From: a bacterium
GTDB taxonomy: Bacteria; SM23-31
Direction of reading: 5' to 3'
DNA: 45,437 bases
Assembly: GCA_028278455.1 (NCBI GenBank)
Contig: JANQEH010000211.1
Span: 1 to 45,437, forward strand
Part shown: positions 18,170-26,969 of the stretch, in pieces
Layout: each line of letters starts with the position of its first letter
Position numbering within the stretch: the stretch's first letter is position 1
The notes under the pieces: generated by a model
Databases searched by the model: none
Told to the model about the DNA's origin: nothing
The model's input: the letters and a program-made list of their open reading frames with translations, nothing else
Translations under genes and position numbers: made by a program

Positions 18170-19483
18170 TTATAATCCCCAGCATGATAGACAGAGTGTT
18201 TCGATCGGTTTTTCGCTGGCTTCAGCAAGATCCTCGGGTTTTGTGAAACCGATACTGTTGAGGCCCAGATGTCGTGCGACCTGATCATCACTGGTAAATC
18301 CCATCTTTACTGCAAGAATCTCTTCTTTCTTCTTCGTGGCTTTCCCGTATCCGCATTTATCCATAAGCAGAGGACATCCGATCCTGGCGTGAACTTCTTT
18401 TGCGCCTCTCTCTTTCAAACGGGGAACGTGACTCTGCTGTGTCTGGGTTCCCCTGACAATTGAATCATCCGTAATTATTACACGTTTGTCCCTGATAATC
18501 GAAGAGAGCGGAATCAGTTTCCGTTTTGCCTCCATCTCCTGTTCTCTTTTAGTTCCCTGCGTAAAACTTCTGTCGGCGTAATCATACTTTACGAATATTC
18601 TGCCATGCGGAATCTGCGATTGGTTTGCATATCCGATAGCGTACCCTATACCGGAATTAGGAATCTCAGATACAACATCCGCCTCGACAGGATAACGTTC
18701 CGCCAGTTTTGCGCCAACCCTGTTACGGAAAAGTTCAACCGATATACCGTCAATTATGGAAGATGCATTTGCAGTATAAACCCATTCAAACGTACCGTAT
18801 TGAATATGTTCAATCTGAAGCTGCTGCAGTGTGGAAAATCCTGACTTGTCAATCAGTATGGTCTCCCCAGGGTTGACATCACGTTCTATCTCGATACCGA
18901 GATTAGGAAATGAACATGACTCGGACGCAACAACATACCTTCCCTCCGACTTTCCAAGTATCAGCGGTTTTCTACCCCATCCCCTGGTTGCGACAATACC
19001 CTCATTCGTCAGGATCACAAATGAATAATCACCATTTATCATCTCATTCAACTTCTTTATACCATCCAGGAGTTCATGCGTCGCCAGTATTTTACCAATC
19101 AATACGTTGTCCGGTATATAGGATGGATCGTAATATCCTGAAAAAGAATGTCCTTGCAAAAGAAGATCCTCTTTCAACTCTTTTGCAGTCATAACGTTTC
19201 CATCCACAGCGAGAAAAAACTCCCCAAACTTCGAAAGCTCGCTGACCGGCTGCCTATCACCTGAACTTACGACTCCGATACCAACATTACCGCTGAAACG
19301 CTCAGCATCTCTGAAATTGAATTTTTCCCTTAGTTTTCCTGCATGTGACTGGTAGTTCATTTTTCCGTCAGAAAGTACAGCCCATCCACAATATTTTTGA
19401 CCCCGGTGCTGCAGGTATGATGTTCCCCAGATCAGGTCCTCAATACAGCTTCTGTCCGAATAAATACCGAAAATTCCGCTCAT
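18170..19483 (-). CDS. PurF-like (amidophosphoribosyltransferase family) protein lacking the catalytic N-terminal cysteine
   Basis: The 437-residue protein follows PurF along its whole length: N-terminal Ntn-hydrolase domain (MSGIFGIYS, LQHRGQKYCG, GNVGIGVVSSGD, LAVDGNV) and C-terminal phosphoribosyltransferase domain with the PRPP loop ITDDSIVRGTQ (about residues 340-350). In true PurF the second codon is Cys, the glutaminase nucleophile; here it is Ser. The conserved Arg of the HVRY motif and the Asn of HNGN are also replaced (VVSS, VDGN). Glutamine hydrolysis is therefore doubtful, while PRPP binding looks preserved. It may use ammonia, act on another acceptor, or be regulatory. GGAG lies about 9 nt before the ATG. 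The serine hydrolase gene is 89 bp upstream on the same strand. Confidence 0.85.
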   Translation of the reverse strand: MSGIFGIYSDRSCIEDLIWGTSYLQHRGQKYCGWAVLSDGKMNYQSHAGKLREKFNFRDAERFSGNVGIGVVSSGDRQPVSELSKFGEFFLAVDGNVMTAKELKEDLLLQGHSFSGYYDPSYIPDNVLIGKILATHELLDGIKKLNEMINGDYSFVILTNEGIVATRGWGRKPLILGKSEGRYVVASESCSFPNLGIEIERDVNPGETILIDKSGFSTLQQLQIEHIQYGTFEWVYTANASSIIDGISVELFRNRVGAKLAERYPVEADVVSEIPNSGIGYAIGYANQSQIPHGRIFVKYDYADRSFTQGTKREQEMEAKRKLIPLSSIIRDKRVIITDDSIVRGTQTQQSHVPRLKERGAKEVHARIGCPLLMDKCGYGKATKKKEEILAVKMGFTSDDQVARHLGLNSIGFTKPEDLAEASEKPIETLCLSCWGL

Positions 19484-19572
19484 GTTCGTTTTCTCCGTGT
19501 GTCATATGTTAATTGAACTACTGTCTTATTGTGGGTAAGACCATTAATAATGTATGTCTTTCAGTGTTTTAA

Positions 19573-21084
19573 TCAGTGGACCTTGACAGAATAGTTCACC
19601 GTACGCCACATTTTTATTACTTTGCCGCTGTCATCCACTTCAAAGGTAACGGGCGTACCTAATTCGCCATTATCCATAATCCTCCGGAAAACGTGTCCTT
19701 CTACATGTTTCAGTTTTGTGAGTGAACGCATCGGGTTTTCTGTTGGGAGAGAAATAGTGGCCAGTTCTCCCATCCAGAAAATGACATGTGACTCACCGCC
19801 AAGAGGACGTTCATACATTCCTGTATATTTTTCCCATTCGGGATTCGGTGTCTTCGCTTCACCCGGCGAATCTATCGCTTCCAAAATTGCCTTTGATACT
19901 ATATCATATGCTGTTCTTGTATACATGCTGCTGCTGAGGCTGCGGGAATTCGTCATGAATACCGTAGAAATTTTCTCTTCAGGCTGAAGAAGGAGATGCG
20001 ACAGATATCCCGGGCATGAACCGCCATGCCCCACGAACGTCTTATCCTTGTTACGCCAGACCGAAAAACCGATACCTCTTTTGCTCGACCAGTCCTTGTT
20101 TATCCAGTGTACGCGGTGCATATCCCGAAGTGTGTTCGCGGCCAGAAGTTCATTACCATTTGTTTCAAGCAGACGGAATTGCCACGAAGCGAACTTACCC
20201 AGATCCTCAACGGTTGATGCAAAACCGGCAGCAGGAGCGATACCGTTTACGGTGTAAAACGGCATTACGGGACGGGTACCATCGCGTTTAAATGCACCGT
20301 ATCCGGTTGCAAGCTGTCCTTTCTGTTTTTCAACAGGAATTTCTGGTGTGGTGTTGGAAAGACCGAGCGGTTTCAGAATATTCTCTTCTATGTACTCACC
20401 GTACGGCTTGCCGGAAACCTTTGTAATGATTTCTCCTGCAAGTGACAATCCAAGGTTTGAATACTGATATTTATGACTTGCCGGATAGAGTGTTTCCTGG
20501 TTGGAGAGGTGTTCGATCATCTGTTCGCGGGTTGGAAATGATGCCTCCGTCCAGTATGGAAAATCCGCTTCTCTTGGTAGGCCGGAAGAGTGCGTTAACA
20601 GTCCCTTTATGGTGATTGGGGGTGAATGCTCATATTGCTGTTTAATATCGAACCACGGTATATGTTTCTTTACAGGATCGTCAAGATGAAGCAGATCGCG
20701 GTCTCGCAACTGCATGAGGCCGATACTTGTAAACAACTTGGAGATAGAACATATACTGTAGATTGTAGTCGGAGTGGTCGGTCTTTTAGATTCAATATCT
20801 GAATAGCCGAATCCACCGCTCCAGATCAGTTCCTGATCATGGACAACGCTCATTGAAACTCCGGTAATACGTTCAAAATCAACCTGGGCCTGTACCCATA
20901 GTTCCAACAGGTTTATGGCAGATTCAACACGAGGATCCTCTTTAAGATTCTGCGCAATTAAGATACTGGGTATCAACAGTAATAATAAAAACAGGATCAA
21001 GGTCATTTTCATCCTCATACCATTAATCCTGTTTCCGACTGAAAACTTTTTTTCCTGGCGACTGCATTGATTCGCAAAGCTCAT
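19573..21084 (-). CDS. Secreted class C beta-lactamase-fold serine hydrolase
   Basis: The 503-residue protein has the three active-site elements of the family: SxxK (Ser113-Lys116, SISK), YxN (Tyr208-Asn210, YSN) and HxG (His353-Gly355, HGG). After the catalytic domain there is a short beta-rich C-terminal region. A signal peptide (MTLILFLLLLLIPS, cleavage near residue 44) targets it to the periplasm. The family includes beta-lactamases, DD-peptidases and esterases; the sequence does not choose between them. I keep the ATG at 21084 because GGAGG lies 6 nt upstream, although this gives a long n-region of about 26 residues; an alternative ATG at 21018 also has a possible site (AGGA). Confidence 0.88.
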   Translation of the reverse strand: MSFANQCSRQEKKFSVGNRINGMRMKMTLILFLLLLLIPSILIAQNLKEDPRVESAINLLELWVQAQVDFERITGVSMSVVHDQELIWSGGFGYSDIESKRPTTPTTIYSICSISKLFTSIGLMQLRDRDLLHLDDPVKKHIPWFDIKQQYEHSPPITIKGLLTHSSGLPREADFPYWTEASFPTREQMIEHLSNQETLYPASHKYQYSNLGLSLAGEIITKVSGKPYGEYIEENILKPLGLSNTTPEIPVEKQKGQLATGYGAFKRDGTRPVMPFYTVNGIAPAAGFASTVEDLGKFASWQFRLLETNGNELLAANTLRDMHRVHWINKDWSSKRGIGFSVWRNKDKTFVGHGGSCPGYLSHLLLQPEEKISTVFMTNSRSLSSSMYTRTAYDIVSKAILEAIDSPGEAKTPNPEWEKYTGMYERPLGGESHVIFWMGELATISLPTENPMRSLTKLKHVEGHVFRRIMDNGELGTPVTFEVDDSGKVIKMWRTVNYSVKVH

Positions 21085-21192
21085 TCCGCACCTCCAGACA
21101 ACGCTATAATAATTTTGTTTTCTATATACTACAATGAAAAGTCATACGAAGTCAAGCTAAATGTCAGGCTTATTCGAATTCACAGTGAGGAA

Positions 21193-21220
21193 TGAAAATT
21201 GTGGATCCCCAGTTCGAATC
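21193..21220 (+). repeat. Second tRNA-Phe fragment
   Basis: The segment shares TGAAAAT and an exact 15-nt block, TCCCCAGTTCGAATC (21206-21220), with the anticodon-to-T-arm part of tRNA-Phe (13192-13220). Its distance to the start of the broken DUF418 copy (212 nt) nearly equals the distance of the matching point in the intact tRNA to DUF418 copy 1 (210 nt), which argues against chance similarity. Confidence 0.6.
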
Positions 21221-21351
21221 AGCAATGCTGCAAAATATAGCAATTCAACAACTTACAATACACATAGTGAGTGCATTTAGTGCTTATCACAATCTCCAGA
21301 GCGCTAAATCCTGAAGGTACATATTTCGCTTATATTTGAAAACAATAATAT

Positions 21352-21432
21352 ATCATAAATAATTTGGAATATCTGCAAATTAAATCTATTATCAATCATA
21401 ATACTAATTGTCACGATAAATAGAGAATAATC
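21352..21432 (+). repeat. Duplicated leader of DUF418 copy 2
   Basis: This is the partner of 13350-13430; the two align ungapped over 81 nt ending immediately before each ATG. The GGAG site of copy 1 has become AGAG here, in keeping with decay of this copy. Confidence 0.7.
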
Positions 21433-22646
21433 ATGGACAGAATGGAATCACCTGCCAAAATACCGCTTTCTGAATCAAATAGAATAATATCACTCGATTT
21501 TCTTCACGGATTTGCCCTTTTTGAGAAGCCTGTTAATGAATATTCAGAGTTATTCAATGATAGGGGCCGCTTACTCTAATCCTACCATGTATGGCGATTT
21601 AACCGGTTTAAACAAGTGGGTATGGATTCTCTCACATGTTTTCGCGGACATGAAATTTATCTCGATATTCTCGATGCTTTTCGGAGCAGGAATCCTGTTA
21701 ATGACGCGGAAAGCGGAAGAACGAACAGGCAAATCGGCAAGGCATCATTACCGGAGAACCTTCTGGCTTCTGGTTATCGGACTGATCCACGCATATCTGC
21801 TCCGGTATGGTGATATTCTGGTGACGTACGCGATATGCGGATTAGGCATTTATCTCTTAAGGAAAGTCAGACCAGGCAGGCAGTTTACAATTGGATTGAT
21901 ATTTGTTCTGATTCCATTTGTTCTTTACCTGTTTTTTAGGGTGGTCGATGCAGTATTGGCCTGAAGAGGCAATTGCAGGAAACAGAATGTTCTTTTCACC
22001 TGGAATGGACAGAATCACAGCAGAACTCACCTCATACAGAGGGAACTGGCTGGAACAGATGGAATTCCGTGTGCCGGGCTCGATCGCGATCAACACAGGT
22101 GTATTTATTATTTTCATTGGATGGCGTTGCGGTGGTATGATGCTGATCAGTATGGCGCTGTATAAATGGGACGTATTAACCACTGAACGTTCAAACCGAT
22201 TTAATATTAATTTGGGAATAATCTATTTTACAGCAGGATTTCCATTGATCATATTCGGTATCAACCAGAATTTCGAAAATAACTGGGCTTTCGAATATTC
22301 AATGTATTTTGGATCAATGTTTAACTATATTGGCAGTGTAGGAATCACTTTAGGCTATTCATGCATAATAATGCTGATATGTAAAGCAGGTATTTTGAAG
22401 CGATTTACCGGTTCATTGGTAGCAGTCGGCCGATTGACGCTTACCAATTATCTATTGCATACACTGATATGTTCTACCCTGTTTTACGGACATGGATTCT
22501 GTCTGTTTGGTAAGGTCGAGCTGACAACACAAATTATTATCTTTGCGGTCATTTGGTTACTGCAATTGACCATATCCCCATTATGGTTAAAACACTTCAG
22601 ATTTGGTCCTGCCGAACGGCTCTGGAGATCACAATCTTATTTATAA
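21433..22646 (+). pseudogene. DUF418 family membrane protein, frameshifted second copy
   Basis: The sequence is clearly homologous to the gene at 13431-14681 from start to end, including the leader. Two single-nucleotide insertions break it: one near 21515-21532 (GCCCTTTTTGAGAAGCCTG replaces the LLGILIMN coding region) and one near 21932-21941 (GTTTTTTAGG in place of TTTTTCGG). The reading frame steps by one each time, leaving three pieces; the middle piece and the last piece still code for recognisable DUF418 blocks. A TAA also truncates the C-terminus relative to copy 1. It is unlikely to make a full product unless these are assembly errors. Confidence 0.85.
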
Positions 22647-22818
22647 TCTGCAACCGATGCGGGTTTACATTGAAATCAAAAATCAATCATAGATATACTA
22701 TTATTTGAACAGCTTTATATTTGTATAACCAAATTTCGAAACGCAGGTCGTTAAGTAATAAATAAACAATTATATATAATTAATGAAACTAGAATCCCAT
22801 GGCCAAAAAAGAGTTTAT

Positions 22819-24924
22819 TCAATTATTTATTATATTGCTTTCGAAACGAATAACACAGAACGACAATTCTCTTAAATCATCTGTACCAGGATTCTGGGGA
22901 GGTTTATCTGTTTCAAATCTAATAATATTCTTTCCAGATATAAAACTAAGTTTTTCAATATCGATATGATTAACTAGATTACTTTCCTGAATAAACTCAG
23001 TTATTAGCTGATTATTAAAATATACTTCTATTTTTCTTGGAATAAGAGAAACAATCTGGAAATGCACCTCCCCTATTCCATTTTTTTTAGTATTATATAA
23101 TTCTATTTTTGCTTTATTACTAATTGACCACCTTTGTAATCCTTCATCAATTGACCATCCAGAAAGAAATGTAATAAAAATCCCTGTATCCTTAGGTTTA
23201 TCGGGAATTGTTTCGGGATTTAGCTTAAATGCTATATATCTTCCATCTGTATCTTCATACATTACTTCTTTACCTGTATTTGTTATCATTGATTTGAGCT
23301 CAGCCGCATTATCTGCGTATCCATCTTTGTTAATCAGTAATACGCTAAACCCAAATCTCTCGAGTTCGAACACCGTTTCATCGGAATTCAGATTCTTAAT
23401 TTTATGTTGCCATAATTCTCTGGTTCTGCCCTTGATTGAACCATATGAAAAACGCAAGTAATTCGAATTAATATATGGCCTAAAAGGTTGATAAGAGTCT
23501 ATTTTATGAATTGGGGGAACTTCAGGGTACTCCATAACAGGTAATTGAAAGATCATACTGCCTTCAGGCAATTCTTGTTCCAAGGTTTCTACTAGATCTA
23601 TATCAGCTTGTATTTCAGCTTTTGTTTCAAGAATTCTCTCATGTGATACCTTTTCAGCTGGAAACTGATCAAAAATGCCCGCTAGAACAATAACTACTGA
23701 AAACAGCAATGCGTATCGTCGGAATTGCTGTTTTGATAATTGTTCAACAAGAAAATAAAATGATAGGGTGAGAATAATAATGCTAAACCTATTGGTACCT
23801 CTCATAAACGTAAATCCAAAAACGCCTAAGAAATGATTTAAACCGCCGATCAATGAATAAAACAATATCCAGATTGATATCCAAAAACTCATTGATGTAT
23901 TTTCGATCTTCTTCAGACATAAAAAATATAGATTATAACATATCATAGTGGTAAGACCAAGAATCCCGACAATACCAATATATCCAGAACCAATTTCTCC
24001 TCGAATGATCATTGGTTGCTCATGATACTGCTTCATCCAGAATTCATTAAAATATCCTATAGTGTTCTGCGGAGTAGCAAATAATTCAATCAGCTTAAGA
24101 CCATAGACTTCTAATCCATCAATATTTCGAACTGCTGCACTGAAATTAGATCCCAGAGTTATCTTAGTCCAAAAGTATCCAAAATTTGTCAATACAAATG
24201 CAATAACTGATGTAGCTATTACACTAAGAATAAAGTACTTTGTCTTATTATGGTTCTTTTTAATTATATGCATAACAAGAATAATTGAAAACAACTGCAT
24301 AAAAACAATTGTATAGTAAAAACTGAAATTACACGCAAAGAACAGGACTAGGAGAATCAAAATCCATAATCTTCCATTAAGAGTAAATTCATCTTTGACA
24401 GCGATACACAGTACCATCCAGAACACTGGAATTACAAAATAATACGACAGTAGAATATGGACCATTCCACGCCAGAAGATATAAGGAGTAAAGGCATAGA
24501 GAATCGAAAAAGCAAACAGTAGAGATCTGTTGTATCCGAACCAGTTGCCGACAAACCAAAATGTTGCCCCGGCTAAAATGTGAGCCAACAGAAGACCAAT
24601 ATTCATTCCAGGATACAATCCGAATAGTTTTACCAATATGCCTTGGAACGCGTAATACATTTCTTCTTTCGGATAATCATTCCAGTTAGCTTCAAACGGA
24701 GCATTCAATCTTTTCGCATATTTTGTTGAAAAATAGCTGAAATCCCCTTCCGAATACGCCTTGGCTACAGCCATAACACCTATAGTATCACTTTCATAGC
24801 TAACCGGTGTTGACCATGAGACAGAATCCATTCTGTTGTAAATATAACACCACAAAAATATTATTAAAACAGATAGTGTTATACAATTCAGTATTTTATT
24901 CTCAAAATACTGCAGAATACTCAT
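22819..24924 (-). CDS. Multi-pass membrane protein, probable GT-C type glycosyltransferase
   Basis: The 701-residue protein has about 10-11 membrane helices in its first 430 residues and a soluble C-terminal part of about 270 residues. The first loop contains YESDTIGVMAVAKAY, where an acidic residue pair sits as in GT-C enzymes that use lipid-phosphate sugar donors. It is the last gene of the leftward polysaccharide locus, 95 bp after the aminotransferase gene. It could transfer a sugar or decorate the chain on the periplasmic side. The family assignment rests on topology and the loop motif, so a flippase-like or polymerase role cannot be excluded. Confidence 0.65.
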   Translation of the reverse strand: MSILQYFENKILNCITLSVLIIFLWCYIYNRMDSVSWSTPVSYESDTIGVMAVAKAYSEGDFSYFSTKYAKRLNAPFEANWNDYPKEEMYYAFQGILVKLFGLYPGMNIGLLLAHILAGATFWFVGNWFGYNRSLLFAFSILYAFTPYIFWRGMVHILLSYYFVIPVFWMVLCIAVKDEFTLNGRLWILILLVLFFACNFSFYYTIVFMQLFSIILVMHIIKKNHNKTKYFILSVIATSVIAFVLTNFGYFWTKITLGSNFSAAVRNIDGLEVYGLKLIELFATPQNTIGYFNEFWMKQYHEQPMIIRGEIGSGYIGIVGILGLTTMICYNLYFLCLKKIENTSMSFWISIWILFYSLIGGLNHFLGVFGFTFMRGTNRFSIIILTLSFYFLVEQLSKQQFRRYALLFSVVIVLAGIFDQFPAEKVSHERILETKAEIQADIDLVETLEQELPEGSMIFQLPVMEYPEVPPIHKIDSYQPFRPYINSNYLRFSYGSIKGRTRELWQHKIKNLNSDETVFELERFGFSVLLINKDGYADNAAELKSMITNTGKEVMYEDTDGRYIAFKLNPETIPDKPKDTGIFITFLSGWSIDEGLQRWSISNKAKIELYNTKKNGIGEVHFQIVSLIPRKIEVYFNNQLITEFIQESNLVNHIDIEKLSFISGKNIIRFETDKPPQNPGTDDLRELSFCVIRFESNIINN

Positions 24925-25019
24925 TATGCCGCCTCATTAAAATTTAATAGATTGAATACATTAAACTACTTATAGCCACATTGATTAATCTTAAAAATAA
25001 AAAATAAAATTAATAACCC

Positions 25020-26123
25020 TTATTTTCTATGATACTTCTTCAGTGAACCTATGATATATTCTACATTTCCGTTATCTAAATGCGGATATATAGGAAGGCT
25101 TAATACTTCTTCAGCATATGTCTCAGCTATTCTCAGATTAACAGAATTATACTGACCAGAGTAACACTCTGCTCCGTGTGGAGGTATAGGATAATGAATT
25201 AATGTTTCAATTCCCACATTATTCAGATAACAAACAAGTTCATTCCGTTTGCGACTTCTGATAACAAACAGATGCCAAGCTGATTTACAGCCATCGCTTA
25301 CTCCAGGAAGAATAATACCATCTAAATCAGCCAGGCTGTTTATATACTGTCCTGCGATTCTTTTTCTGATATTATTCCATTCTTCAAGTCGTTTAAGTTT
25401 AATCCGTAAGAATGCCGCCTGAAGTGGATCCATCCTGGAATTATATCCAAGTTCAGAATTGTGATATTTTCTGGAAGATCCATAATTTCTAAGAATTTTT
25501 ACTTTTTCTTCCACACTTTTATTATCGGTTAATACTGCACCAGCATCACCAAAGGCACCTAGATTCTTACCTGGATAAAAACTGAACGCCGCTGCATCTC
25601 CAAGACTTCCTGTTTTTCGGTTTTTATAGTCAGCTCCATGAGCTTGGGCTGCATCCTCAATAACGACCAGATTGTATTTCTTTGCAACAGCATTAATAGT
25701 GTCCATTTCAGCAGGATGCCCGTAAAGGTGTACAGGAATTATTGCTCTTGTTCTGTTATTAATCGCCGATTCTATTTTGCAGGGATCTATGTTATATTGG
25801 TTATCAGCGGGCTCAACGGGAACAGGAGTTGCCCCTGTCCTGCTTACAGAAAGCCAGGTTGCTATAAAGGTATTTGAAGGCACAATAACTTCATCACCGT
25901 TTCCAATATCATATGCTTTAAGGATCAGGTAAATCGCATCTAGTCCGTTTCCAACACCGCAGCAGAATTTCGCGCCACAATATCCTGCAAACTCTTTTTC
26001 AAATAGTTCAACTTCCTCACCAAGTATATAATATCCACTGCTTATAACACGTTTATAGGCAGAATCCAGTTCATTTTCTAACTCTGAATATACCGGTTTC
26101 AAATCAAGAAATGGAATTCGCAC
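25020..26123 (-). CDS. fdtB: DegT/DnrJ/EryC1/StrS aminotransferase, probable dTDP-3-keto-6-deoxyhexose 3-aminotransferase
   Basis: The 367-residue PLP enzyme carries the sugar-aminotransferase hallmarks: Asp157 in VIEDAAQAHGA and PLP-binding Lys186 in FSFYPGKNLGAFGD. The start IPFLDLKPVY is typical of the FdtB/QdtB type. With the two upstream 3,4-ketoisomerase-like cupins it would convert dTDP-3-keto-6-deoxyhexose to the 3-amino sugar (Fuc3N or Qui3N). The start codon is GTG at 26123, with AAGGA about 8 nt upstream; the gene overlaps the preceding cupin by 20 nt. Which epimer is made cannot be read from the sequence. Confidence 0.85.
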   Translation of the reverse strand: MRIPFLDLKPVYSELENELDSAYKRVISSGYYILGEEVELFEKEFAGYCGAKFCCGVGNGLDAIYLILKAYDIGNGDEVIVPSNTFIATWLSVSRTGATPVPVEPADNQYNIDPCKIESAINNRTRAIIPVHLYGHPAEMDTINAVAKKYNLVVIEDAAQAHGADYKNRKTGSLGDAAAFSFYPGKNLGAFGDAGAVLTDNKSVEEKVKILRNYGSSRKYHNSELGYNSRMDPLQAAFLRIKLKRLEEWNNIRKRIAGQYINSLADLDGIILPGVSDGCKSAWHLFVIRSRKRNELVCYLNNVGIETLIHYPIPPHGAECYSGQYNSVNLRIAETYAEEVLSLPIYPHLDNGNVEYIIGSLKKYHRK

Positions 26124-26529
26124 AATATTTCATCCTTATAAATTCATCATAATCTCTGATGTAGTCATTTTCATCAAACTTTATTGATGAAAGTACTACA
26201 CAGATTCCTCCTGAAGAAAACTCTTCAACTTCACCCCAAATCATATTTGGAATGTAAAGACCGTTAAATCCACGATTCATATGATACTTCTTTGTGTCTT
26301 TTCCATCCTTGAGGATTACGTTGAAACTGCCCATCACGGAAATCATGAATTGCTGTTGATTTATATGTGCATGTGCGCCTCTTTCTGCGCCGCCTGGTAC
26401 ATCATACAAATAAAATACCCTTCTAATCTCGAATGGAATATCCTGCGAACCTTCAATGGGAGTAAGACTTCCTTCCGGTTGTTTCATTTGAGGTAGTCTG
26501 ATAATCTTGCAGTTTTCGAGAGTTGTCAT
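26104..26529 (-). CDS. FdtA/QdtA-type cupin (dTDP-4-keto-6-deoxyglucose 3,4-ketoisomerase family), copy 2
   Basis: The single-domain cupin (about 141 residues) has the family pattern FEIRRVFYLYDVPGGAERGA followed by HAH, both conserved histidines of the active site being present, and ends in DENDYIRDYDEF. The N-terminal strand motif normally written D-x-R-G reads QPEG here, so the Arg is missing. I start it at the ATG at 26529, whose first bases overlap the stop of the preceding cupin (ATGA); a longer frame to 26649 would lie inside that gene. It precedes the aminotransferase and probably supplies its keto-sugar. Confidence 0.82.
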   Translation of the reverse strand: MTTLENCKIIRLPQMKQPEGSLTPIEGSQDIPFEIRRVFYLYDVPGGAERGAHAHINQQQFMISVMGSFNVILKDGKDTKKYHMNRGFNGLYIPNMIWGEVEEFSSGGICVVLSSIKFDENDYIRDYDEFIRMKYCANSIS

Positions 26530-26969
26530 TTTAGTTTTCTTCTTGATAGATATTCCTGGTAATCCCGGATATAATCGTCTTGGCAATAATGGTCTGACGC
26601 TAATATCATACATACTGTATTTGTTGAAAAATTCTCTAGGTGACGCCATTGCATTCTTGGAACAAAAAGTCCGAAATATGAACGGTTCATATGGTATTTA
26701 TGTTTAGTTCTGCCATCGTCAATAATCATATCAAAACTGCCTGAAAGGGCAATAAAGAATTCTTCTAAATTTTTATTCGCATGTGCGCCTCTGGTTGCTC
26801 CGCCGGGGACTTCATAAATCAGATAGGTTCTCTTGATTTCAAATGGTATATGATTCATACCTTCAATATAAGTCAGATTCCCACGCGGATCCTCAATCTT
26901 TGGAAGATCAATAAGTTGACATTCGTCAACCGGGCTTATATTTCTTATCTCATTATTCATAGATTTCAT
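26526..26969 (-). CDS. FdtA/QdtA-type cupin, copy 1
   Basis: The 147-residue cupin is a paralogue of the next gene. It retains the N-terminal D-x-R-G motif (EDPRGNLTYIEG) and GGATRGAHAN, but the second of the two conserved His residues is Asn (HAN instead of HAH). It ends in QDDYIRDYQEY. Its stop overlaps the ATG of the second cupin (ATGA) and its start overlaps the upstream glycosyltransferase by 17 nt, so the three are translated together. It could be a partner subunit of the second cupin or an enzyme with altered specificity. Confidence 0.82.
   Translation of the reverse strand: MKSMNNEIRNISPVDECQLIDLPKIEDPRGNLTYIEGMNHIPFEIKRTYLIYEVPGGATRGAHANKNLEEFFIALSGSFDMIIDDGRTKHKYHMNRSYFGLFVPRMQWRHLENFSTNTVCMILASDHYCQDDYIRDYQEYLSRRKLK

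Larger units (their letters stand above)
21085..21432. other. 348-bp non-coding stretch with a tRNA fragment and duplicated DUF418 leader
   Basis: No gene is visible here. It holds the 5' flank of the serine hydrolase gene, a 28-nt fragment resembling tRNA-Phe (21193-21220), about 130 nt of AT-rich unassigned sequence, and the 81-nt DUF418 leader copy (21352-21432). Confidence 0.7.

Noticed and set aside
21193..21220. A second functional tRNA
   Set aside because: Only 28 nt resemble tRNA-Phe; no acceptor stem, D arm or full T arm can be formed.
22647..22818. A terminator or small gene after the DUF418 pseudogene
   Set aside because: The 172 nt are AT-rich with no hairpin followed by a T tract and no frame with a credible start.
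26530..26649. An N-terminal extension of the second cupin
   Set aside because: The extra residues lie inside the upstream cupin's coding sequence, and the ATGA overlap at 26526-26529 gives a better start matching family length.
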